The notes under the pieces were generated by a model that had not been told where the DNA came from, did not search any database, and saw only the letters and a program-made list of their open reading frames with translations. Shown one piece after another: positions 30,373 to 41,900 of a DNA stretch of 64,000 nt. The DNA lies in the NCBI GenBank assembly GCA_033398695.1, contig CM065814.1:106518501-106582500 (forward strand), read 5' to 3'. Made by a program: the position numbers and the translations under genes. Every line of letters begins with the position of its first letter. Position 1 is the first letter of the stretch. The stretch comes from Orobanche coerulescens (lineage: Eukaryota > Streptophyta > Magnoliopsida > Lamiales > Orobanchaceae).

Positions 30373-31872
30373 TGTTGGGAATAGTGCCCTAGGACATTCG
30401 ATGTGCCTAAATTTGTAATTGTCACATTTAAATAATATTATTTGATATCATTTATTTCTCGTTGATTATTATAATGTGTGCATATTTTAATATAATAATA
30501 ATCTAATAATAGTTATTCACGAATAATAAGATTATTCAAATGTCCCTGGTACAATCGCGTTGAGTAGAGACTCAAGTGATTAATATACTAGTATAAGTTT
30601 GGTTGATAATCATCGGATGATTATGCGTATGGTGCGGATCAATCTTATGGGTATTGGTTGGAGAACTAGTACTGGACAGACCCACATTGAGATCACTGCA
30701 TGGAAATATCATAAGTGAATCTCAATATAACGATATGTCAATAAATCCTTGAACCTGAGATTATAATAGAGTCCAACATGATACCTGTTATGCCTTGACA
30801 TAATCCAATGTCATCTGAAACATGGTGATCATAAATATTAGGGATCGGGATTAGTGGGAGTCATGTAGATGGCAATGAATAATCAAGATGGGGATTTGTC
30901 CCTCTCTTTAGTGAGAGAGGTATCTGCTGGGGCCCTCGATAAGTAGGACTGATGTAAATGCATGGCTATGCTCAAATAAAGAGTCATTTGATTCAATCAG
31001 TCTACTTATGATCGAGAAAGCATTTGAACATAAATAAGTATGACAAACTCCGTGACTTAGTTCAAATATGATATCGTGTGACAAAGGGATTTGACACGTT
31101 AAAAGGTTTAATGGACTATTAACTTATATTATTTGGGTAATCATAATGTCTTGCTATAGTCCGCTAATGATTTATTATTGAATAAGGTATTAAAGAATTT
31201 CCAACATAATATAAGCCTTTTGGGTTGCACGTACGATAATTATAGACAAGTAGGAATAAATATCAACTGGGAATAATAAATATAATATTGGATTTTATAT
31301 TTATGAGGAGATTAAATAATAAGAATATATATATAATATTGGATATTATATATATATATTGTATTATTTAATAAGATGAGGGGTAACTAAGCAAATACTA
31401 GATTCTTGAATCTAGGGATTACTTAGTATAAATAAGGAGTCAATGACAAGGAGTTGTCATAAGAAACTCTACACCTAAAATCGCCCCCTCTCAAGAAGAA
31501 AGAAAATCGGCCTAAACCTCCTACTGTAGGAAAACAAAGTCGGTCATCTGGTCTTCTTCCCTTAGTTGATCTTGATCAATAGTACAATCCTTCTAGTAAG
31601 GGATTTGTGTTGTACTATTTATCAATATTATTCGTAAGGATCTAGCAATTCGGCTTGTGGAATTGTTCGTGTGTGGATCACCCAAAGAGGAAGGAGATAT
31701 TCATCTGCTTCTAGTCCGGATCTAGATATGTTCGTCGGATTAAGGTAATTCGATTAACCCTTTAATCAACCAATTAAATTACTGCATGAGATCCTAAATT
31801 GGGTTTTCATATTAATTCTTCCGCTGTGTTTTTACTGCTGATTTATGTATTCGATGCACGGAAAACCCAATA
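30373..31872 (+). repeat. Copia-2 5' LTR (1500 bp)
   Basis: It starts TGTTGGGAATAGTGCCCTA and ends AACCCAATA (the other copy ends AACCCAACA). The 3' LTR totals 1493 bp without its insertion. Upstream GTCGG (30368-30372) pairs with GTTGG (53598-53602) as target duplication. TATAAATA at 31427-31434 is the likely core promoter; an 8-bp inverted repeat CTAGATTC-TT-GAATCTAG sits 12 bp before it. Confidence 0.92.
31427..31434 (+). promoter_or_regulatory. TATA box of Copia-2 5' LTR
   Basis: TATAAATA followed by AGGAGTC, conserved at 53152-53159 in the 3' LTR, preceded in both by the same 18-bp inverted repeat. Confidence 0.65.
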
Positions 31873-31873
31873 G

Positions 31874-31886
31874 TGTTATCGGAGCC
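31874..31886 (+). other. Primer-binding site of Copia-2
   Basis: TGTTATCGGAGCC, one base after the LTR, is a diverged match to the initiator methionine tRNA complement. Confidence 0.75.
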
Positions 31887-33544
31887 AACGTGCAAGTAAT
31901 TTAATTATTTATGTAGAATATGTTTATGTGTAAATTATGTTCTTGATTATGTTTATAAAATAGAGATTTTATAAAACAATTTTTCTGGTTTAATTTGATT
32001 AGATCGGATCGTCGAAAATCAATTTTTTGTACTATTTTCGCATTTTTTTTGTCCAGAATTAGTCTGGAACAGATCTACCGGGTCGTCGGATCGGGTCGGG
32101 TTCGGGTCGGGTCGGGATCCACGGGCTGTAAAAATGTCAGCAAAATGTTTGCTGAACACGGGACTCGATCCCATGTGTATCGGATACCGCTGGGCGACTT
32201 ACCATCTGGTCTGACTGTTTGTTTGTTGAATTGTACACGGATATTTATAAAAGGTTTCAAATCTGTTTTAAAATATGAAATAAAAGTTACCATCTCGACT
32301 GGGACTTGTTTTGGTAGTTTTGACGGTAATATATTTCTTGTAAGCGTGTTTTATAATAAAAGAAAATTTGGCAACAATAGTTGCAAAATGTTGCAACCTT
32401 TACCGTCGGGTTTCGAGCCCATGCGGATCCGTGGGCAGAGCGCTTAGCCGTCCATATTGGCTATAGTCCAGGATTGTTTATTTGATGACTCAGATTTTAT
32501 TTAAAGTCTGATGGTCAGACAGATTTTAATTTCTATAATTACATGCTTTTATTAATTATTTGATAATTATTTATGGTATGTGAATGGTGTATGGCATGAC
32601 CATAAATTGACCAATGTGATTGGATACTTTATTTCCTTATGGGTTGGTTTTACGGCCTGCGTGTCGTTTAATTATATTCGGTTTTACGGCCTGCGAGTCC
32701 TCTATTTAAATTATATAATTATTTTAAGGCATGCATGTCGTTTGCACCTCTTGTAATTTAATTTACGACTGTAGTATTAGAATTCATTAATGTAATGAAG
32801 ACAAGAAGGACGAGAAGGATGGACTCGAGGAGCCAATTGACCGCGTATGACGTTCCAAGGAGTTGGGAAGATCAATGAAGACCAATTGCAACCTTTTAGA
32901 TTGACCCTTATGATTTTCATGTTGGCTCATGGAAATCACGTTAGGAATTATGGTCATGCTATACACGGTCCTATGCTTTTAATTTTCATGTGATGTGATG
33001 TATGTTTAAATTGATGCATGTATGTGATGCTATGTATGTTTAGATGTATGTTAGCAAACATAGACATTAACATATGATAAAATCCCTCGTTAAATTTTAA
33101 ATGCCGTTCATTTAAAAAAAACACCTATCAAGACTTCGATCATCTTGAGTGGGTCATGCCAAAGTTGGGAGCTCGGATTATCTTAGTAAGGTAGGATGGG
33201 TAATGGTGATACCTATGTGTTTTAATGAACTAAGATTTCAAAAGAGTTTTGAACCTTAAGGCATAAGATGAGATTATAACATGCTTGGGCATAAGATGCC
33301 AAATCCCATGAATATAATCTAAGAGTTACATATGATGTAATCGACAAAGAGTTATCCACCTAAAGTAGCTCAATTCTAGGCTCATGCCAAAGCTGAGTTT
33401 AGGATTGTGCGAAATGGGATCTTAGCCCACTAAAATTACAAATATTGTAAAATTGAGGGTACTTTGTTTTAGTGGGAGTATTTTTCGAGAAATAAAATAA
33501 TGTGACTAAATACTTTGCATATTGAATTTTGTAGATAATATAGA
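31887..33544 (+). other. Copia-2 untranslated leader
   Basis: 1.66 kb between primer site and gag. No domain is seen, and the 150-codon frame at 31995 is not related to any retroelement protein. Contains a GGGTCGGGTTCGGGTCGGG tandem at 32092-32120. Two paired segments resemble tRNA T-arms (around 32158-32175 and 32405-32420) but without an A box. Confidence 0.55.
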
Positions 33545-34363
33545 ATGGCATCAAACAACACGTCCACCAGTTCACTGCGATCAGTCCTTGAGAAGAACAA
33601 GCTCAAAGAAAACAACAGCAACTATCTGGATTGGATCCGGAGCTTGAGAATAGTTCTCAAGCAAGAAAGAAAGTTGTATGTTCTTGAGAAAGAAATTCCC
33701 GATGAGCCAGCTGACAATGCAAACAAAGCAACAAAAGATAAATGGAAGAAACATTGTGATGATTCCATTGATGTCAGTTGTCTTATGTTGGCTACCCTTT
33801 GTCCAGAACTTCAGAAGAATCTGGAGGAAATGGAAGCTTATGAGCTAAATGCTCACCTCAAGGAAACTTTCTCGAAGCATGCTCGGCAAGATAGGTATGA
33901 GACCTTTCAAGCCTTATATACTTGCAAGATGGTTGAGGGGACATCTGTCAGCGCTCATGTACTCAAGATGAAAGGATATATTGATCATCTTGAAAGTCTT
34001 GGTTTTCCACTTTCTAAGAAGCACTCCACGGATGTGATCCTAAACTCATTGCCCGATAGTTTCGGTCAGTTCATTATGAACTATAATATGAATGAGATGT
34101 AGAAGTCCATTGCTGAGATGCATGGGATGCTTAAAATGGCTAAGCAGAATATTAAGAAGAAACTAGGCCACGCGCTGATGGTCAGCAAAGGGAAGTCCTT
34201 TAAGAACAAAGGCAAGGGCAAGGGTAAGGCAAAAATTGCCAAATCTAAAGACTCTACCAAGCCAGTTTTCAAGGATAAAGCTCCCAAAGATGGAAATTTC
34301 CATCATTGCAATAAACCAGGACACTGGAAAAGAAATTGCATGGTTTACTTGGAAGATATATAG
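33545..34363 (+). pseudogene. gag: Copia-2 gag
   Basis: The ATG at 33545 gives MASNNTSTSSLRSVLEKNKL, then NYLDWIRSLRIVLKQERKLY and VLEKEIPDEP, the UBN2-like gag domain of plant Copia elements, continuing to LNSLPDSFGQFIMNYNMNEM. A stop at 34100-34102 interrupts it; the same frame continues through a lysine-rich linker to the zinc knuckle CHHCNKPGHWKRNC (first Cys replaced by His-flanked context, start near 34300). It ends at a stop at 34361-34363. Confidence 0.88.
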
Positions 34364-34812
34364 CGTACCAAGGGTAGTTGAGACTACTATAGGTATATTT
34401 GTTATAGAAGTTAACTTATCTACTTCTAACTCCTGCGTATTAGATACTGGATGTGGGTCTCACATTTGTACAAATGTGCAGGGGTTGAGAAGCAGTAGAG
34501 AGCTAAAGAAAGGGGAAGTGGATCTAAGAGTCGACAATAGAGCAAGAGTTGCTGCACTAGCCGTAGGAACTTATGATCTAGTTTTACCCAATGGGCTTTT
34601 GTTAGTTTGGAACAATTGCTATTATGTTCCTGCTATGAATAGGAATATTATTTCAGTTTCTACATTAGATTGTGAAGGTTATAGTTTTCTTATTAAGAAT
34701 AAGATTATTCGTATTTTCTTTGATGACTTGCTTTATGGTACTGCAAATTTATATACTGGCCTTTACAATATTGATCTAAATGAGTCCGACACTTTGGAAA
34801 TCTATAACATTG
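34364..34812 (+). pseudogene. pol: Copia-2 protease, cut by Sirevirus insertion
   Basis: In the frame shifted relative to gag: FVIEVNLSTSNSCVLDTGCG with the active site DTG, then SHICTNVQGL, VDLRVDNRARVAALAVGTYD and YYVPAMNRNIISVSTLD, a standard Copia protease and linker. Coding is cut at CATTG (34808-34812) where the Sirevirus starts and resumes at 47057. Confidence 0.88.
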
Positions 34813-35958
34813 TGTTGGCCACTTAAGTATACTGGATACAGTTTGGGAAATCGTTTAAACAACAAACTGTATGGAATCTAAATCTGAGTGCGTAGCGGAA
34901 GTCTTGGATACAGTTAGTTGCCGTGGATACAGCAACAGAGTATTTGGTGTATACTTAATATATCACAGTAATTTCAAACAGTAAAAGTGAAGGTAAATGA
35001 CACAGTAATTTAAGTGGTTCGAGGTAAACCCCTCTACGTCCACCGGTCCTCCACACAGAGTAAAGTTTATTATATAATTACTGCGTACACAACTACGTAA
35101 TTATAAACAAACCTATCCTTGTATCGTTCACACAGATTGATACAAAGAATGTCGCTTTCAACCGTTCACACAGATTGGTTAAAGCTACCTTCTTGACTAG
35201 CTTCTTCACACACAGTTCCAAAGCTTCGTCCTTATTCGTCCCACACAGGTCAGAATAACTTGTTGAGTTCACACAGAGCTCGGTTTTTACACAGAGGTAA
35301 AAGATAGGTAACCAGGTAAGAACAACAGCTTTGAAGTTCTTAAGCTGATGATAGCTGTTCTTGATGTTGAGCACCGTATATCTCTTTCGATCTAATTTGC
35401 AGTATGCTTTGGAGATATGTTTGCTCAGATGATAACTTTGATAGCTTTTTGAGAGTTGTGTTACTTGGGGTAACTGATCTTCAATGTCTTCAAGGATATA
35501 TATAGCCTCTGAAGAAAGTATCCGTTGAAATGTCCGTTTGAATAAGATTTCCTTCAACGGGAATATGACATGATCCGGATTTCGCGGGATTCTAAAGATC
35601 TGAAGACTGACAGTATTTAAATACTTTATCCTTGAGTATTTAAATACTTCTTTGTTCAACGGAACTTGACTTGTGTTCTTCTTTGTCCTTTTGTGAACTG
35701 TATGGAAGGTGACTGTATTTAGGGCATCGAGACAGTTTTCCATACTTGATCTATTACAAGTCTTCTTGCTGTACTGACGAGCTTCACTTATGCTGATTCG
35801 AGGCTGGTCTTCGATACATGATAAATCCTTAAGCCTCGATACAGTTTCCTTTACTATATTTGGCATATATGTCAAAACCTTCTCAATAACAAATAACAAT
35901 CGATACAGGGATCGGGTATCCCGGCTGAATCGATACAGGGTGTTTGTTTTTCCTAACA
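34813..35958 (-). repeat. Sirevirus 3' LTR
   Basis: Contains six spaced CACACAG words between 35133 and 35295, and a minus-strand TATATATCC promoter motif near 35499-35507. It differs from the 5' LTR at about 1-2% over most of its length but much more in the first 180 bp. Confidence 0.93.
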
Positions 35959-35973
35959 ATTTCCCCCTTTTTG
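35959..35973 (-). other. Sirevirus polypurine tract
   Basis: Minus-strand AAAAAGGGGGAAAT lies directly before the LTR start TGTTAGGA. Related tracts recur at 40046-40272. Confidence 0.8.
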
Positions 35974-36461
35974 ACAATTTGCCAAGACTTAACTTAAACT
36001 CTTCGAGTCTTCTTGATGATGCCAAAACCTTCCTCATGAAGCATTCTTCTTCGATGACTCTTGGCAGATTTCTTGGTCTCTTGTCAATAGGTCTGACTTA
36101 GTGACTTAGTCTATAATAATGAACTGCTCGCAGGCATGTTCGATACAGTTTGAGTTTTATTACAACTTAAGCCTATGATTGGCGCGCAGGCACAATCTTA
36201 CAATGTTTTCTAAGTTTACAACTGAAACTATGAACTGTTCGTAGACTAGTTCGTACAGCTTAATTTTTCAATCAAGTTTATCTAACTTGAGATTCCTATC
36301 AAACAATTTTAAATAATCATACATTAACACAGTAGATTACGAGTTGTAATCTTTCAAGACAAACAAACTATTTTATTGATATTCAAATGGTTGAGTACAA
36401 AGTTTGCTGTGTTGAATAGAATTTACACAAACAAAAAAAAATATACATAAATTTCAGCTCT
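35974..36461 (-). other. Sirevirus 3' untranslated stretch
   Basis: No coding signature. Two partial repeats (GAACTGCTCGCAGGCATGTTC at 36121 and GAACTGTTCGTAGACTAGTTC at 36233, cited here by position) suggest a decayed tandem. Confidence 0.5.
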
Positions 36462-38160
36462 TTATCTTTGATCCGCATGCCTCCATGGTTTCTTTCCTGG
36501 CTCATACTCGGTGCCGCGCCACCAGTTTTGAAGTGAATCATTGCCTCGTTCCTGGTAAATCGCTCTTCCTTCATATGAACGATCAAAGGCAAGTATCCAA
36601 TCCTCTGGATGGGTGACCCGATCTCCTCTTCTATGTTTTGATTTCATCTCGACTTGGAGAGGGAGCTTACCTTCTTCTAACATCTTTGAAAACTTGTCTG
36701 CCGCTTCCGCCAATGTCTTATAATTTTTGAAGATGGCGGATTCCCTGATGAGTCTGACAAAATATCTCATCAGTTCATTCTTCCTCCAAAGGCTTCACTT
36801 CTTCGGCGGTTGGGTTGCGGTTGGTTGGCACGTATTTAGAAGGTCTTTGAACAAGATTTTTCCACGGGACATTTGGGTCATGGAATTCTGTTTTGGAGCC
36901 TGAAATTCTAAAGCTTTGGGGTTGAGGTGCTAGCTTGTTCAATTCAGCAGCGATACTGCTCTGAGCAGCCTCAAATTCCCTTTCCTGTTGAAGTCTTATT
37001 CTCCTTGCAGCTTCTCGTGCTTCTTCCCCCTTTTTGGCTTCATCAAGACTTTGCAGGATTTCAAGAGCGGCGTCCTGTTTGGTCTCGATGCTGTTTATTC
37101 TTTCAACGAGGGAGGAAAGAGTCTGCGACATCTCTTGAATGGATTTGTCATGCGCACGCAGCTGAGAGCTGTTCTCTATCATTGCACAGGCTGTCTTGGC
37201 TTCAGCAATTCTGGTCTTTGAAGCTTCCTCCTTCAACAGTTGCGCTTGTTTATCCTCCATAATCTTCAAGGCTTGCTTGAACACTTCTGGCAAGATGATG
37301 AATGCGTCGACAACTCGAGATACTTCGTGTTGAAGAGTTGTCATTTCTTCAACTGCAGAGGTGTGCATCGATTCGATGCCTTTTCTAAGAGAGAGCGTTA
37401 ATCGCATCTTGGATAAATACGATCGAAGGCCAAGAGCTCGCAGCGCTCTTTGCGTGCGCAGAGATAGGAGAGTCAGCCGGGCGAAGTCTTGATGCGATTC
37501 AACCTCCTTACGTTCACGGATGGACGTGAAGTAAGTTGGACATCCTCGGAGTTCGCACCGTCCTCGGATTCCGGGGTTGCGGGAGCGGGAGAAGCTTCTT
37601 GTGGAATGGCGGCAGTTGGTTCAAGCGTCCCGTGGCGAAGGTTACTGCGAGATGTGGATGCAGGAGGGACCGAATCCTCCTTGGCTTGCAGAATGGCTTC
37701 TTGGTCGCAATGTGCTCGGGTGCCTGTTCCAAAATTTCTTGATTTTCCTCGACCGAGGGACCGATTCCTCCTGCTCGGAATGTTCTCATTGTGGCGAAGG
37801 TGGATTAGCTTGGGTAGATGGCCCTTCGTCTTTTCTGGGTGGAGAGAAGGCTTGGGCTTCAGCCTCTTCACGGCTCATTCTCAGACCTGCTTGAAGAGCA
37901 TTGTCGTCGTCGTCTGAGTCATGATCGTTGTCATCTTTTGGATTTACGGGAGAGTCCTCTGACTTCTTCTTTCCTTTTCTTCTAGCGTCGGATTTGTGCA
38001 GCAGGTGGCTTTCAATGAGATCTTTGCAAGAAGCGTTGTCCCATTGTAGCAGGGCCTCAATTTCAGTTGAGTCTGTTACTTCGGAGACAAATCGCTCTTC
38101 GTGGCTCCATTCGCTCCAGGTTATGCAAAGGTGTCGTGCGGAGCTAGCCTAAAGCTTTTC
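36462..38160 (-). pseudogene. Env-like region, C-terminal part
   Basis: Fragments in three frames continue the env-like gene after its first stop. Acidic and Pro-rich sequence occupies about 37470-38150. A long coiled-coil-like, Glu/Lys/Ala-rich segment runs about 37407-36900 (for example EEMTTLQHEVSRVVDAF and KKGEEAREAARRIRLQQE), followed by a Trp/Arg-rich tail (36770-36462). I see no obvious transmembrane helix. The frame changes show decay. Confidence 0.6.
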
Positions 38161-38185
38161 CATTGCGAAATATTTCGTACGCTGT

Positions 38186-39526
38186 TCAATTTGTACCGAA
38201 AGAAGTGTTTGATTTATAATTGAGTCTGGGAGGGACTTGAATCACGTCTGGAGACGCTGCTGAGGATTCCGCAGTGCATGGGATCTGTCTGGAAGATGGA
38301 CTCCTTGCAGGGGATGGTGCCCCGAAGGAAATTGGATCCTGCACGGGTGTGGAATCCCGTAGAGGAGAAGTAGCTTTTGGCTCCGAATGGGCAGCCGACG
38401 TGCTAACGTCTTGAATGTTGACAGATGTCTCTACATCCGTCGTAGCCGCCAAAGGCTCGGGATCTACTGTCGAAGCAGTAGGAGACACCTCTTCCACAGG
38501 GGTTGGGCCCTGGGGTTCTTCAGTGGGTTGCGCCACGGGCGAGACATCCTCGGAGTGTTTGGCTTTGATTTTTGAGAGCCTCCGGAGTCTCTTCTTCGAC
38601 TTCTCATCAGCAGAGTGCTTCTTGCTGTGAGAACGCTTGCGCTTCTTCTTTGAAGATTCCAATTCATGGACCTTCACGGTTTCGTCTCTGGGGTTGTCAG
38701 AAATAGGCATGTGCCTGGTTCTCGGGTGATTGGCATGCATTGTGCTTTGGTTATAGGCAGAGGGTTTGACGCCTCCTAAATATATCCGTGAGCTGTTTTT
38801 CTTGGCATCGGCGGATTGCTGGACTCCGCACCTCGTCAGAATGTAGTTTAGCATTAAACCAAATGATTTCTTTTGGGTGTCCGGTTTGCACACCTCTTCT
38901 TGAAGACGTTTCAAAATGATTTGGCACCAATTGACCTTTTCGCAGGTCAAAATAGCTACCATCATTCTGAACCTAAGATTCGTGCACATCTCGAACGCAC
39001 CGGTTCGATTTTCAATGATCCTGGAACAGAAATCGTGGAGATAAACGAAATGAAGAAGAAAATTTTTCTTGTGGCACGTGGTTGTCACCATATCAACCAC
39101 TTTGGACCCGGTAAAAAGTCCATAAAACTTGGTAATCAATTCTTGAGACCCGAATGTCTCAAGCTGGTCCATGGTCGCCGTCGGGCGGCTGTAGATTTTC
39201 TGGAGTAGGTCGCTATTTATGCAGATTTGCACTCCTTGGACTGTTGCGGTGATGTCAGCAACATGTCCTCCCTGAGCTAGTGAAAGAAAACGAACGGCGG
39301 CGTTGAGGTAGAATTCCTCAACCAGATGGGCGTCGTATTTGTCGGCGGTTTTGCTTCCAAAGCGATAGAGTCCTTGTTGTTCAAGACGAGTAATGATATA
39401 CTCCATTGGTTCGGTGTCGTTGATTTCAGAGATGATACGCTCGATGATGACTGGTTTAGAGAAGATCCGGCCATCAATGATGCTGGAAGTTTTCTCCAGA
39501 ACGGGGGATGAAGATTGAGTAGCCAT
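38186..39526 (-). CDS. Sirevirus env-like ORF, N-terminal part (446 aa)
   Basis: An intact frame from ATG at 39526 to a stop at 38186, located after pol as in env-like Sireviruses. Residues 1 to about 230 form a globular-looking domain (FSKPVIIERIISEIND, HLVEEFYLNAAVRFLSLAQG, KFYGLFTGSKVVDM). It resembles the domain annotated as putative plant transposon protein, an impression I could not test. Residues about 290-325 are strongly basic (SKKKRKRSHSKKH, KKRLRRLSKIK), a likely nuclear localisation signal, followed by a Pro/Thr/Ser-rich region. There is no signal peptide or clear membrane segment, which argues against a true envelope role. Confidence 0.65.
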   Translation of the reverse strand: MATQSSSPVLEKTSSIIDGRIFSKPVIIERIISEINDTEPMEYIITRLEQQGLYRFGSKTADKYDAHLVEEFYLNAAVRFLSLAQGGHVADITATVQGVQICINSDLLQKIYSRPTATMDQLETFGSQELITKFYGLFTGSKVVDMVTTTCHKKNFLLHFVYLHDFCSRIIENRTGAFEMCTNLRFRMMVAILTCEKVNWCQIILKRLQEEVCKPDTQKKSFGLMLNYILTRCGVQQSADAKKNSSRIYLGGVKPSAYNQSTMHANHPRTRHMPISDNPRDETVKVHELESSKKKRKRSHSKKHSADEKSKKRLRRLSKIKAKHSEDVSPVAQPTEEPQGPTPVEEVSPTASTVDPEPLAATTDVETSVNIQDVSTSAAHSEPKATSPLRDSTPVQDPISFGAPSPARSPSSRQIPCTAESSAASPDVIQVPPRLNYKSNTSFGTN

Positions 39527-40297
39527 GGATGTTTTCTTAAAACGAAGGTAGAAGAAAATGAGAAATTCTCATGAATATGCGTAAAATATGTAGCCGTGGT
39601 GCTTGAGATCTCTTGTAATTTGCGAAAGCGTAAAGAGTCTCTAATGGCGATACATCCTTTTATACTTGGGCGGCGAAATAGGGTTTTGCAGAGTACGAAT
39701 GGTCAGATTTTAAGGGATGGGAACCGGTTTTGAAATCGACGGTCAGGATGGATTTAGTGTAACTGGTACGCTAATCCATTAAAAGGTTTTAAAGTACAGC
39801 GGGTCCCACTTCTGACATAGGTTGATTACCCCAAATGCCTAAAACGGCGGTTTAAAAATAATAAACAATTTAAAAACATCACGGCTTTTGAGATTCAGTT
39901 GTCCAGATGTCGTGTAAGGCATTTAATGAACATGACGTTTGACGTAAAACAGGGCACGTGGACAAAAATTATTTTAAAAAGGAAATAATATTATATAGTA
40001 TACTGAATCGAAATCCTATAGTATGTGCTGTTCTCCGCGTCGATACAGTGTTCCCCCTTAAAAAGGTACTAATAGGTTTTAAATTCCATACAGCAATATT
40101 TGGATTAATGCTGTATTCATGGGTCCTACAGTATTCCCCCTTAATTATTGCACACATCAGCTGTAGGATTCATATGCCTTCGTTCGCTACAGTACTGTAT
40201 TGATGAATCTGAGTGTACAGATAATTAATGTTGGATACTGTATTCACGGGTCTTACAGCATTCCCCCTCAATTGTTGAGTAAAAGCAGTAAATTTAC
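39527..40297 (-). other. Pol to env-like spacer with three repeated purine tracts
   Basis: Three plus-strand runs at about 40046-40062, 40129-40144 and 40256-40272 read CAGTGTTCCCCCTTA, CAGTATTCCCCCTTAAT and CAGCATTCCCCCTCAAT, so the minus strand has TTAAGGGGGAATACTG-like tracts. The last two sit in imperfect repeats of about 125 bp with CTGTATTCAYGGGTCYTACAG. Multiplied purine tracts downstream of pol are characteristic of Sireviruses. Confidence 0.8.
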
Positions 40298-41900
40298 TTA
40301 CAGGGAGTCTGGCTGTAGTATCCCCAATTCTGTTCTTAGCATGTTGAATCTTGCTGTGTCGAGAGGCTTGGTGAAAATGTCAGCCAGCTGGATGTCTGTA
40401 TGGACTTTTTCCAGGCGAACATCCTTGTTCTCGACATGATTCCTGATGAAATGATGCTTCATGTTGATATGTTTTGTGCGCGAGTGCAAAACAGGATTGT
40501 GCGTGATTGCAATTGCACTCGTGCTATCACACATGATTGGAGTCTCTCTAGCATCGATTCCATAATCTGACAGTTGTTGCTGCATCCAAAGGATCTGCAT
40601 ACAGCTGCTACCGTGACATAGTACTCTGATTCAGCCGTGGAAAGAGAGTTAGCCAATTGCTTCTTACTGAACCAAGATACGAGTCTAGGTCCGAGAAAGT
40701 GACAAGTTCCACTTGTACTCTTCCTATCTAGCTTGCAGCCTCCGAGATCCGAGTCGCTGTATCCAACTAAATCGAATCCGCCTTCCTTAGGATACCACAG
40801 TCCTGCATCGACTGTTCCTTTGACGTATTTCAGGATTCGTTTAGCTGTATTGAAATGTGATTCGTTAGGTGCAACTTGGTATCTCGCACACACTCCAACA
40901 GCAAACTGGATATCGGGCCTGCTAGCCGTTAGGTACAGGAGCGAACCAATGAGCTTCCTGTAGAGTGATTGGTCAAACGGCTTTCCGGCTTCATCAGCAC
41001 TAATTTGCACGGAAGTGCTCATGGGAGTTGGCGAGGATTTGGAAGTGTTCATTCCAAATTTATTGAGAAGCTCCTTGCTGTATTTCTCCTGGTTGATGAA
41101 TATACCTGTAGGCATCTGCTTTACCTGCAAACCTAGGAAATAACTAAGTTCCCCCATCATACTCATTTCAAATTTGCTTTGCATGAGATGTGAGAACCTT
41201 TGACATAGAGCAAGGTTAGTTGAACCAAAAATAATATCATCGACATAGATTTGTACCATTAGAAGGTCATCACCTTCCTGTATCTTGAACAAGGTTTTGT
41301 CGTGACACCTTTCTCAAATCCGTTGTTGGTTAGATATCTTTGGGACGGGTTTCGTACTGTGCTCTAGGGGCTTGTTTAAGTCCGCATGCGCTGTCCTTAG
41401 CCTGTAAACTAGATCGATACCGTCCGTGTTGGCAAACCCTGGTGGTTGTTCAACATAAACTTCTTCTGTAAGCTCTCCATTCAGGAAAGCACTCTTGACA
41501 TCCATTTGGTATACGATAAAACTCTTATGGGCGGCAAAGGCTAAAAATATCCTGATGGCTTCTAGTCTCGCTACAGGGGCGAAGGTTTCATCATAGTCGA
41601 TTCCTTCTTCCTGACAATAGCCTTGTGCTACTAGTCTGGATTTGTTTCTTATGATAAGTCCATTTCCATCCTTTTTGTTTCGAAATACCCATTTGGTTCC
41701 TATAACCGATTGGTGTGTCGGTCTGGGTACAAGATACCATACATTGTTTCTTTCGAAACCGTTAAGCTCTTCTTCCATAGATGTTATCCAATGGGAGTTG
41801 TTAAGAGCGTCTATGGTCGAAACAGGTTCGGACTGGGCTAAGAATACAGCGATAGTGCACATATTGAGTCTCCTAAGTTCGGACTGAGATTTCCATTCAG
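40298..41900 (-). pseudogene. pol: Sirevirus RT and RNase H
   Basis: [53 protein letters not shown] with the first catalytic Asp, a frameshifted thumb region near 41300-41400, then QIYVDDIIFGSTN with the Asp pair intact. RNase H: DLVGYSDSDLGGCKLDRKST, LANSLSTAESEYYVTVAA and, in another frame, PIMCDSTSAIAITHNPV, HIDMK-like IKHHFIRNHVENKD and QLADIFTKPLD, ending LGILQPDSL at 40298. At least two frameshifts inactivate it. Confidence 0.9.

Noticed and set aside
31995..32447. 150-aa frame in the Copia-2 leader
   Set aside because: No similarity to retroelement proteins, low-complexity GGGTCGGG core, position in the untranslated leader.
32150..32460. tRNA-like words (ACTCGATCCC, TTTCGAGCCC) in the Copia-2 leader
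   Set aside because: No A box or cloverleaf can be drawn with them, unlike 22381-22459.
36927..39511. Plus-strand frames of 60-145 aa opposite the env-like region
   Set aside because: Antisense shadows of the minus-strand coding sequence with no independent signature.
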